In this document: piece after piece, positions 9,591-24,500 of the stretch
Position numbering within the stretch: the first letter of the stretch is position 1
How the letters are laid out: each line of letters starts with the position of its first letter
From: Paragorgia papillata
Lineage: Eukaryota > Cnidaria > Anthozoa > Scleralcyonacea > Coralliidae
Direction of reading: 5' to 3'
Assembly (NCBI GenBank): GCA_035771165.1
Contig: JAWNZC010000026.1
Location: forward strand, 62,001 to 126,000
Length of the DNA: 64,000 bases
Position numbers and translations under genes: made by a program
Notes under the pieces: model-generated
The model's input: only the letters and a program-made list of their open reading frames with translations
Told to the model about the DNA's origin: nothing
The model's database searches: none

Positions 9591-12500
9591 CTAAAAACAA
9601 AAGAAAATAACAAATAGTTGCAAACTGTTTTCAAATACTAATATTAAAGGAGGTTATGTCACGCTATTTTTAGCCTCGATTGTCTTATGTTGAAATTCTG
9701 AGCTGCAAACTTCAAAATTAAAGCTGTACATTAATTCGATTATGAAATATGAGTTACCCAACAACTATGGAAGATTTTTAAATCTTTAAGACCAAGTTTC
9801 TACACAAATTAATCTAAACTTGGTTACTCCCAGACCAACAGAAATCAAGATGTCACATTTGTAATACCCTTCAATCTCGCCTTAATTTTGATTACCTGTA
9901 CTTCTGTGCAGGTTTCTAGTATCTCTTATATGTTTTATATAATATATATCCGTTATTACAAAATTTTGTACAATTTTAGGTTTCTGTAAGGATTGCTAAA
10001 AATAGGGTGAGCCACTTTAGATTATTGAAATATTTTTACAAACCAAATGTTGAACAATAATACTCTCATGCCAAATTAGAAGCTACTTAATGGAGAGCGA
10101 GGTCATTGCGTTAAAATATGAAACTGAGGTCTTGTTGTCTAGATTGAGTGTTAGCGAGGCTAATACGTTCAACGCCGAGGTGTGATACTTTACAGTAAAG
10201 ACCAAACGATCGAAGTTATTAAGTAGTTTATTATATGGCACCTTTTACTAAAAAATCAATCATGTATTTTCTGGTCTCCACTTCCTTTAACTTCGTCAAA
10301 ATCCTGAACTAGGGTTCTGCTGTTTATTTTCATCTCAATATTAAAATTTTCTTTTAGAATGTTAGTAATCATCTATTTCAGATATTTTTTATTGTTTTGA
10401 GGTAATAAAAGTTTTTTAAGTCGTGTTTTTTTTAGGATTTTGTTGGTTGTTTTCAATCGTAAGGCATTACCAATTCACGTCAGAAACCAATCACAGCGCA
10501 CAATTTCAACTGATGTAACCTGTGCCATATAATAAAATAAATCCCTTTTCAATATCCTTTTTTTATCCTTTTATCGAACAACCCTGACGTCTTAAATGAC
10601 CCATTACCGCAGTAAGGTTTTTAGACCATTGTGATCTTTGGAGCATCCAGCGGCGGATTAAGGGCGGGGCCACCGGCCCCGGGCCCCCCACATTTTGGAG
10701 TATTTTATTTAACAACCCAATTAATACTAAGTTACTAACGTTTCTGTTTGTTCAAAGTTATTTTTTGCACGACGTATTCCCTTTTCTCTCATATATAAAG
10801 GGTTCTTTGGTGAACACCAGTGATTCAGTGTCTTTATTTTATTATATTGTAATTTGTAAGACCGATTGGAATTGGAAAAGGGCCCCCACAAAAATGTGGC
10901 CCCTGCCCCCCCCCCCCCCCCCCCCCCAGTCTTAGTCCGGCCCTGGGAGCATCCCGAGAAAGAAATACAATGTTTACTAGTTAATGACAGAATGTGAGGT
11001 CTGTACTACTACTAGTGTCATGTTGCACGGAAGTTTTTATAGACGTACCAAAATATGTGAATACTTACGGTAACATGGGACAATTCAATTTTATGGTAGA
11101 ACTGTAGTTTAAAACACAATTAAACAATTTCTGAATGTTGGACATGCTGAAATTACTTGAGTGATTAATCCAACAGCATTTTCCGTAGGCATTGTAGTCA
11201 ATAAATTTCGAAGAGAAATATTACCGAAAAAAGGTGAGCCGTCAGTGTTTTGACCAGCACGGCGAAAGGACTTCAAGTAGTATAACTAAAATGCCGGCTT
11301 GCATGCACGCAGTCAAACAAGGGTTGTTTTTTTGGAGAAATATTACGAAAATAGTAACAATCACGTGAAATTAATTATGTCTATCAACTGATTTAACTGT
11401 TTAACATACTTAATCTCATCTAACTCGTGTATAAACTGTTTTAAGTGCCTATAATATAGAGGGGGACATTGGGATTTTCGCTATTGCGGTATCAGTGCTG
11501 TTTTTCATACTGTATTTCGGTAATTTTGCAGCTTCGGTGGGATATTTTGTTTTATCCATTCAAGCAGTTTTGGTATTCCTTCAATTTTTGACGCTACTGC
11601 GGGGTTTTTTACGATTTCTTTTTTGCGGTATTACGGTACGGAGTACCAATGTCCCCTTCACAATAGTGCGCCGTTCTGCTGCTTATTCACAAAGTTCGGT
11701 TTTCGTATAAGGTCGTCTCCATATTTTATGCAGTGACCTAAAATTAAAACTGAACACTCCGAACAATCATTCAAAGCTATATTCTATTTTTATATAATCG
11801 TTGCAATCGCTTAGTGCTCAAGTCGATTGCGTGTAGCTGCTCGACTCAAATCGACAACTTTAAGCGCAAATTGTTAAAATGATACTATAACTATATCGTT
11901 TCTACCAAGCGCATAACTTTGCGCGCGTGAATTTTGCAAATAGAATAGGTATAACTCCAGTCTTTTTCGTTCCAGGAAGTAATGAATTGGGTGTGAGACA
12001 TGTTTCGGCTCCATCTCAGTTGAAGCCGCAACTCGACGAACGATTTTTGAATGCACAACTGCAAGTGATGGAATAATTTTAAAATGTGGAGCGCGGTCCG
12101 TAAAAATCGCACATGGAACACCACCCGTAAAAATCTCTGACGTGCAGTCTATTACTAATTGCACGAGAAGCAAGGTCATTAAAAATCGCACGTACACGGC
12201 GGCTTGTAAAAATGGCACATAAAACATGGGTGAAAATCGCATGTGGAGGTTGCAAAGACGACGCGACAGCAGTTAAAGATGCACAAGAAGTTCTGAAAAA
12301 TCTAATTAGTTTGTAGAGCATTTGTGGATTTCTTTTGAGAAACGAGTACAAACCTATTTTTCATATTGTTTAGCCTAGTGCCCTATATAGTCACAAATGA
12401 TATTTTTGCCAAAGTTTGTCGCCTTATCTAGCCGCTATACCGTGCTCCAGAACGTCGACAGTTTGATAAAAAAGTTGCGTCGCGGCGGTCGCGCGCTAAT

Positions 12501-15500
12501 GCAAGAAAATCGCTTGTGCGGGAACATATTAACTGGAAAACAAAGTATTCAGTTAAACTGTTCAGCCGCCATTTTCGAATAAGTATGCGCTGGCTATACA
12601 ATGATAACAACAGCATCTGGGAAAGCTAACAATCGCTCCAATGGCCTTGTGGCGCGTGTCAATATGTCGACGTGCGTTATATGATCACCCAGACTAGCCT
12701 TCTTCGCAGACGTTCTTCAAGTCGTCGGTACGACGCTAAGATTTTAAGAGAACGTCTGCAAAGGAGGCTAAGATATAGATCTGACTCTCTTGGAATCTTA
12801 TCGGCTTGGAACAGTCTCAAACGCGCAGATTGTTGCGACTCTCCTGGATGTATTTTCATATAATATTGTGCCTATCACTGAAACACTGTTAAAATTTGCA
12901 GTGATTAAAGGGTTATTAAATTAAACTGCCTACTAGACCTGTTAAATATTCCGTTATGTTGGTGTATCAGTTATAACTCTTGAGACCAGTGATTAAACTA
13001 ACTAATTAACCCTTCTGGTCATTCATCTAATGGTGCATGAATATCCTGTAGTGACTGGTGAGCTATAGGGGTTGGTTATGGGAGGTACTCTTCAATACGC
13101 TAATTTAAACGAAAACATACAAAAACTTAAACACAATATGTTATCAAGGTAGCAATTATTTTATTCAAAGTATGTTGTATTATAGCATTTACTGTTCAAA
13201 TCAGGAAATCGGGCAGTTCGACGTTAGGGAGGAAGGGTGGGTGGGAGACTTGTCTTTAGGGGGTGCGAATGCGCAATGGGCAATTTGCATTATCGCAATG
13301 CATGCTGGTAGTTGAGGTACGGATTCACTTTCAGGGGAAATGGCCGGCGTCAGGCGAGCATTTCACCTGAAAGATTAATTCACTGTTTTAGCGGTATTTT
13401 CTTTCCTGAATGAGAGATTTTTACTTCTCGTTAGGACAGGTAGGTTATGAACTATGTTTTGTGTAAATGGGAGCGAAACCGCTTTTGAAACTGGCGAGAA
13501 AATTACTTCAGCGTTGACGATGGAGTGAAGAACGTTCGAACAAAACCATGGTTGAAGAAAGAACTTTTTGCACATTTCTAGGTGAGTAAAGAAATCGATT
13601 GCTGTACAGTAAGCCATTTGGCCTCACATTCATGCATATGTAGTAGATCTATTCAGATCGTATAGTTGATGCCCTTGTAAATGTCTCTTCTCTGCATTTT
13701 CGCTGGTTGAAATTGACAAGGCTTTGAAACAGCTCACGATCACTTGTTGTTGGAATAGCATCACCTCGTTAGGCTTTGTTTTGATTTGTTTTGCATGAAA
13801 AAAAAACTTGTTTCACTAGCCACTGTTCAGGTATTTTTCAAAAACTCCGAGTGCAAAGTGATTTCGGTTTCACTTGGGTTTTGGTCTTTGTTTTTCTTCA
13901 CTTCCCTTTTGTACTGGTGAAAATACTGTATAAATTTTAGTGTGGTGTAAAATACAGTACAATAGGCTAAAATAATTGTTCTAACGTTAATTCTATTCGA
14001 CTGTTGAGTCACAGAGCCCTAGTCATCGTTTTTAACCTATAGCTATAAATTGATTCAATAATATAAACTGTAGTACTAAGAGTGGTTTTATTAACATGTA
14101 AAGAATGCACTGTAGGCATATATTTAAACTGTTTGGTTGCAAGATCTGGATAGGAGGAAACAAACTGCTTGCCACTGAGCCAATCAGAGCACACAAATAT
14201 TGAGTTGGATACTGGACCAGAGAAAAAATAAAATCTAATATGGTTATGATGAAATTTTGGCTCTATGAGTCTAAGGGAGAAAGTAGAACAGCAAACATTT
14301 TCAGTTCAATGTTTCAAAAACAGTAATAAAAAATGGGAATTGCACACTGGGTTTCCAAATTATGAAACATTTTTTATGACTATCTCAGTCCCACCTGTGA
14401 AAGACTGTAAAGATACAGTGGATCCAATAACAGCCAAGTCAAAAGAAAATGGAAAAGTGGAGGACACTGTCACTGACACAGGCACTAATAATTTCCCTTA
14501 GAAGAATTATTTTTATGCCCTTCTAGGCTTACAGTAGGTGTGGTCTGCTGGAGAAAGATCTGGTTATTTGACACAACATATCTGTAGTGTCACAAGTTTT
14601 GAGGGTTTAGATAACATGGCTGGACTTTCTTCAAAACAGGTTAATGTCCATTCCCATTTGGCCCATACAAGAGTGCAAGGCACTGGCAGGACTGGCATAT
14701 TGGTGTGTGTGTGGTGGGGAGGGGGGGGGGGGGGGAGGGGGGGTCTGAGGGAATGCTGTATATCGTAGACATTCTTTTTCAACAACATTCTTAGACATTT
14801 ATAGGAAAATTCAATTAGCCATCATCATGCAAGTGACTTAAGTTTTGCAGAATGCAACATGGTGATATTATCAGTAGTGTAGTCAAGGGGGGTGGAATTG
14901 GGTGGTCACCACCCAATGGTCCCCAAGACCGTTCTCGTGAAAAGTTAAAATCCATTGAGAAACTTGCAGGGGGGGGGGGGGCACATTGTTTTAAGGCCAA
15001 GTGAGGAGACTAGTAATGTGTTATATATTTAGCAGGCATGCTATGCTATAAATTACAATACTAAGGTCTATACAAAATGCCTCCAACTTGTTTTTACATT
15101 TATGACTGGTTTATAAATACATGTAAATCTAAAGATATTCTGATGTGTATCATTCTATGTTCTGGTTTATTTCAACAAAATTATGTAATTTATGGCTTTT
15201 GGATTACTGTACTCTTAAATTCTTGCCTCAAAATGCAGGAAATAGTGTTTCAGAGACCGTAGAAATCCAAAATTTTCCAGGGGGCATTCTCCCCCCAACC
15301 CCTAGGAATTTGAGATTTTTGCCCCCCCAAAACTCAAGACCCTGGCTGTGCCACTGGATGTTATTAATAAACATGTAAAAATATCTGCAATTTTGCTAAC
15401 ATTAATTATTCTTTCCCCCCTGTTTCTCATCAAATTTCACACTAATGGTCCGTGTGACAAATAGGGGCAGCTTGCCACCCCCTGCAGCTGGTGCCACAGG

Positions 15501-18500
15501 CACAGATCACAGATGAGACTTTGTAAAAAAAAAACTAGTCCCCAAGTTTTAAATGCAAGGGTTATTATTGGATATCTAATTCAGACTTACAGTTTAATTA
15601 GAAATTTACAGCATTCAGCTAACAGTTTAAATATCTGCCTACAGTTTATATAATATTGAATCAATTTATAGCTATAGGTTAAAAACGACGACTAGGGCTC
15701 TGTGACTCAACAGTCGAATAGAATTAACGTTAGAACAATTATTTTAGCCTATTGTACTGTATTTTACACCACACTAAAATTTATACAGTATTTTCACCAG
15801 TACAAAAGGGAAGAGAAGAAAAACAAAGACCAAAACCCAAATGAAACCGAAATCACTTTGCACTCGGAGTTTTTGCGAAATACCAACAGTGGCTAGTGAA
15901 ACAAGTTTTTTCTTCATGCAAAACAAATCAAAACAAAGCCTGACGAGGTGATGCTATTCCAACAACAAGTGATCGCAGGGGCGGATTTAGCATACATCAG
16001 ACCGGTCACGCGACTGACGTAAAAAATCACCAGAATAATTGCGCAATCACACAATATTTTAATCTCAACAGTCTTCTAGAAAATGTTATGCCGTGACTCC
16101 AAAGTTTGGCATACTGATTAGGTTTCAAATTCGCTTTTATCGTAATTTGCGAGTCAGCAAACACTGGGCAGGGATGACCGGTGGTCAGCGTTCGCTTTGA
16201 GAGTTTTGACCGGTTTGCGGAGAGATCTGATTGGTGTTTGATCAATTTGACCGATCTGCACCATGGCAACCACTTTTTTGACCGATTTGCCTCAAACCTG
16301 ATTGGCTGTCGCGTTGATTTTGGGCTTTTTGACCGATCTGCACCATGGCAACCATCGATTGCTGAGTCAGCTGAGATGCCGAGTAATTTATTCATTGAAG
16401 ACTGAAGGCTTCTCACTGTGTTCGTGGTTTCAGTCATACGAGTTCTGTATAAGCGTTTTCGAACGGGTTTTAAATGCATTTAACAGTAACGATGAAGAGA
16501 TACTGTTATACTGTGAACAATCTACGATGATTTGTCATCTAGATTACACAGTCATCGATTTATTTCAAGCGAGGAACATTTTAATAGACGCGATTGAAAG
16601 CCTCTGAATTTTGGCGCCGCGCGGAGTCATTTATTCCCCTACTGCTGTAAGGTAAGACTGGTAAGTTAAGGTCGTCTTAGTTTCTTTTCAAATATACAAA
16701 CAATCTAGTGTCGAATATATATGTTTTTGTCCAGTCTCAATATCGTATTATTTATCTTTTGCGTCCTAGTGAAGTCAGAGTTCAGAGTTCAGACATATTT
16801 ATTTATTCAGCAAGGCGGCATTAGCATATTTCACGCTTGCCAGGGGATCTTATATATGAATTTGAAAGGATCAATTGATGCTTAAGCCAAGGTTGAGTTC
16901 AACGTTAAATTGGATCTTTCTTTTCATGATTTTGAAATGAATAACTGTTTTCAAATTATGGTTAGTCTCGCTATCTTGCTCTGATAAGATATATTTTAAC
17001 AGCGCATTCGTGAAATATGACCCCAGGTTTATGGTTTATCTAATTAGCTTATATCAATGTTACCGTAGTCGGTAGATAACATATAACTTATTAAATTAGA
17101 GAAAATTACACACTACAAGGTCTTTGAGACAATGAATATTTAGTAAATTTTGGAAGGCATGCATGGGTGTTTGCGCCTTTCTCGTTTGGCTAATATTTTA
17201 GTTAGCTTTGTAAAAATATAAATGCTGAACATCCAATTTGGACAAATGTTTTGTAAACATAATAAAATGTGCCATTAAAAATATGTTTTAAAAGTTTCAA
17301 AATTTTGCTCAAATGTGCTGTCAAATCGGGGGAAATGCCGTTTTAGAGACCCCAATTTCAAAAAATTTCCGGACCCTAGAACCGTGGACCACAACTTTGA
17401 CTGACGTTTTCAAAATCCTAAATCCGCCCCTGGATCGTGAGCTGTTTCAAAGCCTTGTCAATTTCAACCAGCGAAAATGCAGAGAAGAGACATTTACAAG
17501 GGCATCAACTATACGATCTGAATAGATCTACTACATATGCATGAATGTGAGGCCAAATGGCTTACTGTACAGCAATCGATTTCTTTACTCACCTAGAAAT
17601 GTGCAAAAAGTTATTTCTTCAAGCATGGTTTTGTTCGAACGTTCTTCACTCCATAGACAACTCTGAAGTAATTTTCTCGCCAGTTTCAAAAGCAGTTTCG
17701 CTCCCATTTACACAAAACATAGTTCATAACCTACCTGTCCTAACGAGAAGTAAAAATCTCTCATTTGGGAAAGAAAATACCCCTAAAACAGTGAATTAAT
17801 CTTTCAGGCGAAATGCTCGCCTGACGCCGGCCATTTCCCCTGAAAGTGAATCCGTACCTCAACTACCAGCATGCATTGCGATAATGCAAATTGTCCATTA
17901 CCGAAATATTGTATAAAAAACACCATAAAACCACAATACAGAAAATCCACTGACCTATATATAATGGACCGCGCACGTCACTGGGAGAATTGAAGCCAGC
18001 GGCCGCCATCTTACGGTGCTAAAATATTCGAATTCCTTAATTTTACCGTGCCATGTTCGACGTCAAAAAAGACGCCGTTATTATCCATAAACATGCTGTT
18101 TTTGATATCAACAGAAACAACACGTATTCAAGACATTATAAATAGACAATAATTTGTCATCACTTACAAGACATCCAAAGGATCTCAAAACAAAGCTGAA
18201 AATTCGAAGGATTTCTGCATTCGGTTTTTGAAATTAACATGGTGTGATTTACCGAGATCACTGGTCCAGCCGTATTCACTCCCAGATTGGAAAAGTATGC
18301 AGTCGATGTAAAATATTTAAGCCGAAATTGACCATGGTCTGCATGTCGATGAGCAGAAATTGTGAAGGTAAGTCTCATTTTTTTCTATCAGAAAAATAGC
18401 GTATGTTCTTTGGTAAATAATTTGGATTTCCAAGCACACCACATGGACAAAAGTGAATATTCAGAACATTTTAGGCAACCTTTCTCTCGATTTTATTTGT

Positions 18501-21500
18501 CGTAGTAAAAGAAAGACACTATAAACTCGTGTTTAAAAACAAATAAAATTTGGCAATTGAGCGATGGCCATGATGTGTACACTTGGACGTCTTCGCGCCG
18601 TTTATTTTGTATTGCTATGTTGAATAAATGCAACAAAAGGATTAAAAGTACTTTTAAAACTACCTGTAAGTCAATATTTAATAAAATTGGCATCCAAATA
18701 TCCTGTTATTTTCTTATAAACGGATTGTTAATGAATTATCAATATAATATGTTCTAGAACGACCCGAGCCTTGACGACAGAGAAAGACAATACAGACCAT
18801 GGAGACCAGCTTCGCAAAAAATTATTAGGACAACGCAGATACAGTAATTCTAGCTTTTATCATAGTTTTATATCAAAGTTGGAAAACGAATTACTTTGTT
18901 TATTGCAGTGACAAAATTTTTGGTATTGTTTGTAAGTTAAAAATACTTTTGACGGGAAAAAATCTACTTTTTTGTATTGACTATTGTGTTTAAGAAAATT
19001 TGGCCTACAGTATATCAGTAGCCTTATTGACAACATTGCATGACCTTTGATGCTTATAACTTTAATAATAAAACTGTATCTTTAATAAATCAAGTACAAT
19101 TTCTAAATTTGAGGTAGCCTTGATAGGACACTGTTATTAATACGAAAATTATTTCGCACCTTCGCCAACCCTTTATATTCAGTAGTTGAAAACTGACCCA
19201 TATGCACAGTGTATATGAAAGGTCAGTGATTGTGAACTGTTTATTTGGAAAAGTTTTGTTATTTGCAGCAGTTAACTTTCCATATTTCATTATATTTAGT
19301 ACTGATTTATAAAACTTTAATCTATTAAATATGATATAAAAACTGGAAACAAACCCTCATATCAAGCACTGCAATCAGATTGATTTGCACTAGCTTCTTT
19401 CTAGACACATTTCTAGCTTCCTTAGTACTGTCACAAAAATTTACCAAGTACAGACATGAAGTGAGTCTCCTTATTGCCAAATATAGTACTTTAATTCTAG
19501 CTCATTGGTGAGAAGAAAAATGTATAAATAGACAAAACACAACCATGAACTGCAGTCTTAGCCCTTAGGGCCTGTTTACAATTAAGGAGGTATAACATTA
19601 CCCTTGCACCCGGGTCAAAGTTAGCCTGGGTTTACAAGCAAAATTTCACAGGTAGGGTCACCTGTCACCCTGCTGCCCAGGTCAACTTTATATAGACATG
19701 GTTATACCAATAATCAGTGCAAGAAAGGTGAGTTATCCCTACCAAACACGTTTAGAAGGACAAAAATAACCCGGCTGCTACTAGAGTAACCCTAGTGGCA
19801 TGATAGGGTTACCCACACGACAAACAAAAAACAAGAAATGTATGAGAACTAGGTTAACCCGGGTGCTAGGGTAACCCTACCTCCTTGTAAACAGGCCCCC
19901 TAGCTAGCTAGCTTACCACCATCATGTTGAACTGTCAGGTTATATTAAATGTAGGAGTGGTCAGTGCAATATGCAAAGGTGTGTTGGTATGGGTGTAGAA
20001 ATTCAGAGTCTTCAAAGGGTTCTCAATGAACATTTCACAAGTAATAAAGAGGGGTTATATATTTTTCCATATTTAAATGCAAGACTTAAAAGAACTGTCT
20101 GGCATTTGTCTGTTTTTTAGGGAGCTTTGAAAGGGGGTGAAACTTAAACCCTTGCATCCTCCATCCCCATTTTCTACACCTACTATTTGTGCTACTCCTT
20201 ATATAATGTCATTATCTACTGTACTGTAGTACTTCTGTTTTATATCAAGAACACATTTTATATAAAAATTTTGATTTGTTTGTTTGTGTTTAATAACTTA
20301 TTTTTATATAAATAAATATTGCAAACTATTAAGTTTTTAACACCTTTTAATAACACTCACTAGCACAACCACTATATATAATATATATATAACCTATATA
20401 TATATATATATAACCTATATATATATATATAGGTTATATACATGTGTAATCAATAGGCATATTTGTCTAATTAATTAGCCCTCCCCCTTAAAATAATTGT
20501 TGAAAATAATATCAACATGCAGGTCAAATATAGATGAAAATGCAATAAATAAAACTAGAATACAGTACTTACACAATCTTTGATAAATAATATACTATAT
20601 TAACCCTATTTGAAAATTTTCAGTAGTACATATAAATAATATAATGAAATATGGAAAGTTAACAGTACTCTTCCAAATAAACAGTTCACGATCACTGACC
20701 TTTCATATACATTGTGCATATGGGTCAGTTTTCAACTACTGAATATAAAGGGTTGGCGAAGGTGCGAAATAATTTTCGTATTAATAACAGTGTCCTACCA
20801 AGGCTACCTCAAATTTAGAAATTGTACTTGATTTATTAAAGATACAGTTTTATTATTAAAGTTATAAGCATCAAAGGTCATGCAATGTTGTCAATAAGGC
20901 TACTGATATACTGTAGGCCAAATTTTCTTAAACACAATAGTCAATACAAAAAAGTAGATTTTTTCCCGTCAAAAGTATTTTTAACTTACAAACAATACCA
21001 AAAATTTTGTCACTGCAATAAACAAAGTAATTCGTTTTCCAACTTTGATATAAAACTATGATAAAAGCTAGAATTACTGTATCTGCGTGTCCTAATAATT
21101 TTTTGCGAAGCTGGTCTCCATGGTCTGTATTGTCTTTCTCTGTCGTCAAGGCTCGGGTCGTTCTAGAACATATTATATTGATAATTCATTAACAATCCGT
21201 TTATAAGAAAATAACAGGATATTTGGATGCCAATTTTATTAAATATTGACTTACAGGTAGTTTTAAAAGTACTTTTTAATCCTTTTGTTGCATTTATTCA
21301 ACATAGCAATACAAAATAAACGGCGCGAAGACGTCCAAGTGTACACATCATGGCCATCGCTCAATTGCCAAATTTTATTTGTTTTTAAACACGAGTTTAT
21401 AGTGTCTTTCTTTTACTACGACAAATAAAATCGAGAGAAAGGTTGCCTAAAATGTTCTGAATATTCACTTTTGTCCATGTGGTGTGCTTGGAAATCCAAA

Positions 21501-24500
21501 TATTTACCAAAGAACATACGCTATTTTTCTGATAGAAAAAAATGAGACTTACCTTTACAATTTCTGCTCATCGACATGCAGACCATGGTCAATTTCGGCT
21601 TAAATATTTTACATCAACTGTATACTTTTCCAATCTGGGAGTGATTACGGCTGGACCAGTGATCTCGGGAAATCACACCATGTTAATTTCAAAAACCGAA
21701 TGCAGAAATCCTTCGAATTTTCAGCTTTGTTTTGAGATCCTTTGGTTGTCTTGTAAGTGATGACAAATTATTGTCTATTTATAATGTCTTGAATACGTGT
21801 TGTTTCTGTTGATATCAAAAACAGCATGTTTACGGATAATAACGGCGTCTTTTTTGACGTCGAACATGGCACGGTAAAATTAAGGAATTCGAATATTTTA
21901 GCACCGTAAGATGGCGGCCGCTGGCTTCAATTCTCCCAGTGACGTGCGCGGTCCATTATATATAGGTCAGTGAGAAAATCCCAAGGGCCCCCTCGGTTAA
22001 CAAAATTAATTAAGGCTACTTGAAGTACAAATATTGGCTGTGTTGACCGAAATCTCGCGGGCTCATTCCTTTTTCACCTGGATCCAACAATTCAGAAATA
22101 AGTGATTTAGACTTTCTACTATGGTATTACGACAAAATTGATAATTGTCCCACGCTACCGTAAGTTTTCATGCACCTACCTGCCTGACTATAGCATCTAG
22201 GACACAATTTTTTTCATTCAACATGGCGGCCAAAACTAGAATGTACTTAGATAACTGGAAACGTTATAATTCCGTCTGAAACTTGACATGAACAATGTCT
22301 AAAAGTGTACATGTTTCAGTGTACATGTCAAAGTTACTTGTTTCTTGTTGTTTCAGTGTAAAAAGATGATTTTAAAAGAAATTTGTCATTTGACCTGATA
22401 AAATGTACAGTTTGAAAACTAAACAAAAATTTACTTTAAACACCCCCGCATTTTCCTTTCTTATAAATCAATAAGTGCTATTTTAGAGAAGACTGACGTC
22501 ACGTGACCCCTAAGGGTACGTTTACACTATTACGGTAGGGTAACCGATCCGGATAAAGTAGGCATACCGTAGCGAAATTTACCTCTGTTTACATTATAGC
22601 GAACAACGCGTAGTTCTCCTATTTACCGTAGCATAATGATTTGCGTCCGGAGTGCTAAGCGTAGTGACTACGCTAAGGCAAACCACTCTGGAACAGTGTA
22701 ACCACAACAAAGAAACGTTGAGATTTTTGAGCGGAAGACTTGCTGTATCGTAATAGTGTAAACGAGGCCTGAGTGGCCTATAAATCCGTTTGTTAAAAGT
22801 CAATAACTTTGTTAAGGTGGTCTTGCGCATTAGCTCATTTGCATATCAAATTGAAAAATATTGAAAAAATATAATTTTCTGATCTAGTAGACCGATGGAA
22901 AAATCCGGTAAAAAGGTCAGTGGGTTCGCGTCTGATTTCTGATTGGAGTGTCACAATACATCTTTCAATATTCAGCGCGAAAGTGCGGTAAAATAAGTAT
23001 CGCGGCATTGGGTGTATTTTGCGATAAGTGTATTAAAGTGGTGTTTGGTTGGAGGTTTAGGGCACAGAAAAACATCAGACTAGTTCCCTGTCCTCTTTTT
23101 TCTCGATAATTTATTTTGATGACGTCACAGAAGAGAATAATCGAGAGAGGACTAGCGGAAAATACATTCTCGTTCTCAGAGACCCTTGGCTATGGAGACG
23201 AGATTGCTCTTGCTCGTCTATAAGATTCTAACAAAAGATGATGAAGGTTCCAGACAAACTGCATTTTAAGAGCGACAAACGAGAAAGTTCATTTATGTTC
23301 ATACGTAAGTTTCATTACGTAAGTTTCTTTAAGTTGGTGCAAACGATGCTACTGGTTTATCTTCAAGTAAAACGTATTTAACTTTACACAGTATTAAATT
23401 AGGGTGTTTGACTGTCGAAGGTACGATTGTAGTATAACTTTAGCCGGCGCTAGGGGGGATCTTGGAGGGGGACGCTGGGGAAGCTGGCTTGGGGTAAAAT
23501 TTGGAGGCAGTTTTGCCGGGTCAAAAACATTTTCGACCAGGCGTCTCATAAGTCAAGGGCCGCCCGATGTTGAAAATAAGAAACTTGGAAACCAAACAAA
23601 GTAAACATGTCCGAGATATGCTTTAGAAATTTCGAAGACAAACAAAACAAGGGGACATGCAGATAAATGGTTTTAGCGAAATACACTTAAAATAGCTTTT
23701 AGAGATATTACGCCAAAACTCTGTCTCTTTCCTGGTTTTTATTAATTGCTAAAATGCCTGTCCTAACAAACTAAATATTAAGTTTGTTGTGTTTTCCAAA
23801 GCTAGATCTTGAGAAAGCTTTTGTATTCAGTAACATTTTTGAGGTAACCTTTTTAGCAAGCTGCATTCAGTTTTAAAGAACGTGAACTATTTTCATTTAA
23901 AAAAACATAACCAAAGTAAGAGTTACATACCTGTCCATGAGAGGTCATTATAACCTCCAAAGATGTATATTCCAACACGAACAATGGTTACAGTGGCTCC
24001 TTTATTATTACAATTTGAGTGAAAGTCAGACGCTGCCCAACCATCTTTTGTAGCACGGTAACAAAGATGCCAACCAGTCTTGACAGGAAGCCACTGCTCA
24101 ATTTCTTGACGAAACTTGGGTTTTCCAAATAGGATAACCGACGGGTCATCTAAAAAGCGTTGTAAAGCGAAGAAAGTTAGAATATTAAAAATACACAATT
24201 ATATATTGCGTCACGCACGTAACTTCTCTCCACTCCTTTCATGTTACTGATTTAACTTGGTATCTGTACGAGTAACTTTATAGGTATGTATTGTCCAGTT
24301 AACTTGTTAACTTGTTTATTTCTTTATTATTATATAGTATTATATGGCAAGACTTATAAAAAATAATAGAAAAATGACAATTTATCCTAATAAAGCTAGA
24401 GCTTTCGATATAGAAACGTCAGTGTTTGGTTCTTTGGTAACAACAGTGTTTCGTAACAAAGATACCAAGGAGTCTTGACAGGAAGCCATTGTTTAATTTG

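Larger units (their letters stand above)
13274..17902. mobile_element. Foldback element with about 800-bp arms
   Basis: Left arm 13274-14071 is the reverse complement of the right arm, which is split into 15640-15975 and 17438-17902 by a later insertion. Arm lengths agree (about 798 and 801 bp). The arms encode the same short reading frames on opposite strands (13827-14012 and 15702-15896; 13375-13617 and 17557-17799), which are artefacts of the duplication rather than genes. The 1.57-kb loop holds a hAT-like element at 14872-15356. No transposase. Divergence between arms is low but visible. Confidence 0.85.
17948..21972. mobile_element. 4-kb long-inverted-repeat element with perfect 8-bp TSD
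   Basis: The element begins CACTGACCTATATATAATGG and ends with the reverse complement. The octamer AGAAAATC is present on both sides (17940-17947 and 21973-21980). Arms of about 1.35 kb (17948 to about 19310 and about 20635 to 21972) are nearly identical inverted copies. The loop of about 1.3 kb contains a smaller TIR element (19568-19900) and an (AT)n palindrome near 20370-20440. No protein-coding frame is visible. The 8-bp duplication points to hAT-type transposition, unusual for a TIR this long. Confidence 0.88.
9591..23930 (-). other. 14.3-kb intron inside the TLDc domain, packed with inverted-repeat elements
   Basis: Intron between the two halves of TLDc. It contains several TIR elements, a foldback with about 0.8-kb arms and a 4-kb long-inverted-repeat element, all listed separately. 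Between them, 9591-10639, 10954-11459, 12771-13273, 21981-22510 and 22773-23930 show no gene or recognisable element. At 12080-12240 there is a loose repeat of TAAAAATCGCAC. A pre-mRNA from this gene would contain hairpins of more than 1 kb. Confidence 0.85.

Noticed and set aside
13375..13617. Small conserved gene (same peptide as 17557-17799)
   Set aside because: The duplication is explained by the inverted arms of the foldback; no start context, splice sites or recognisable domain.
18160..21760. Mirrored reading frames at 18160-18378 and 21542-21760
   Set aside because: They are the two arms of the 4-kb inverted-repeat element, not paralogous genes.
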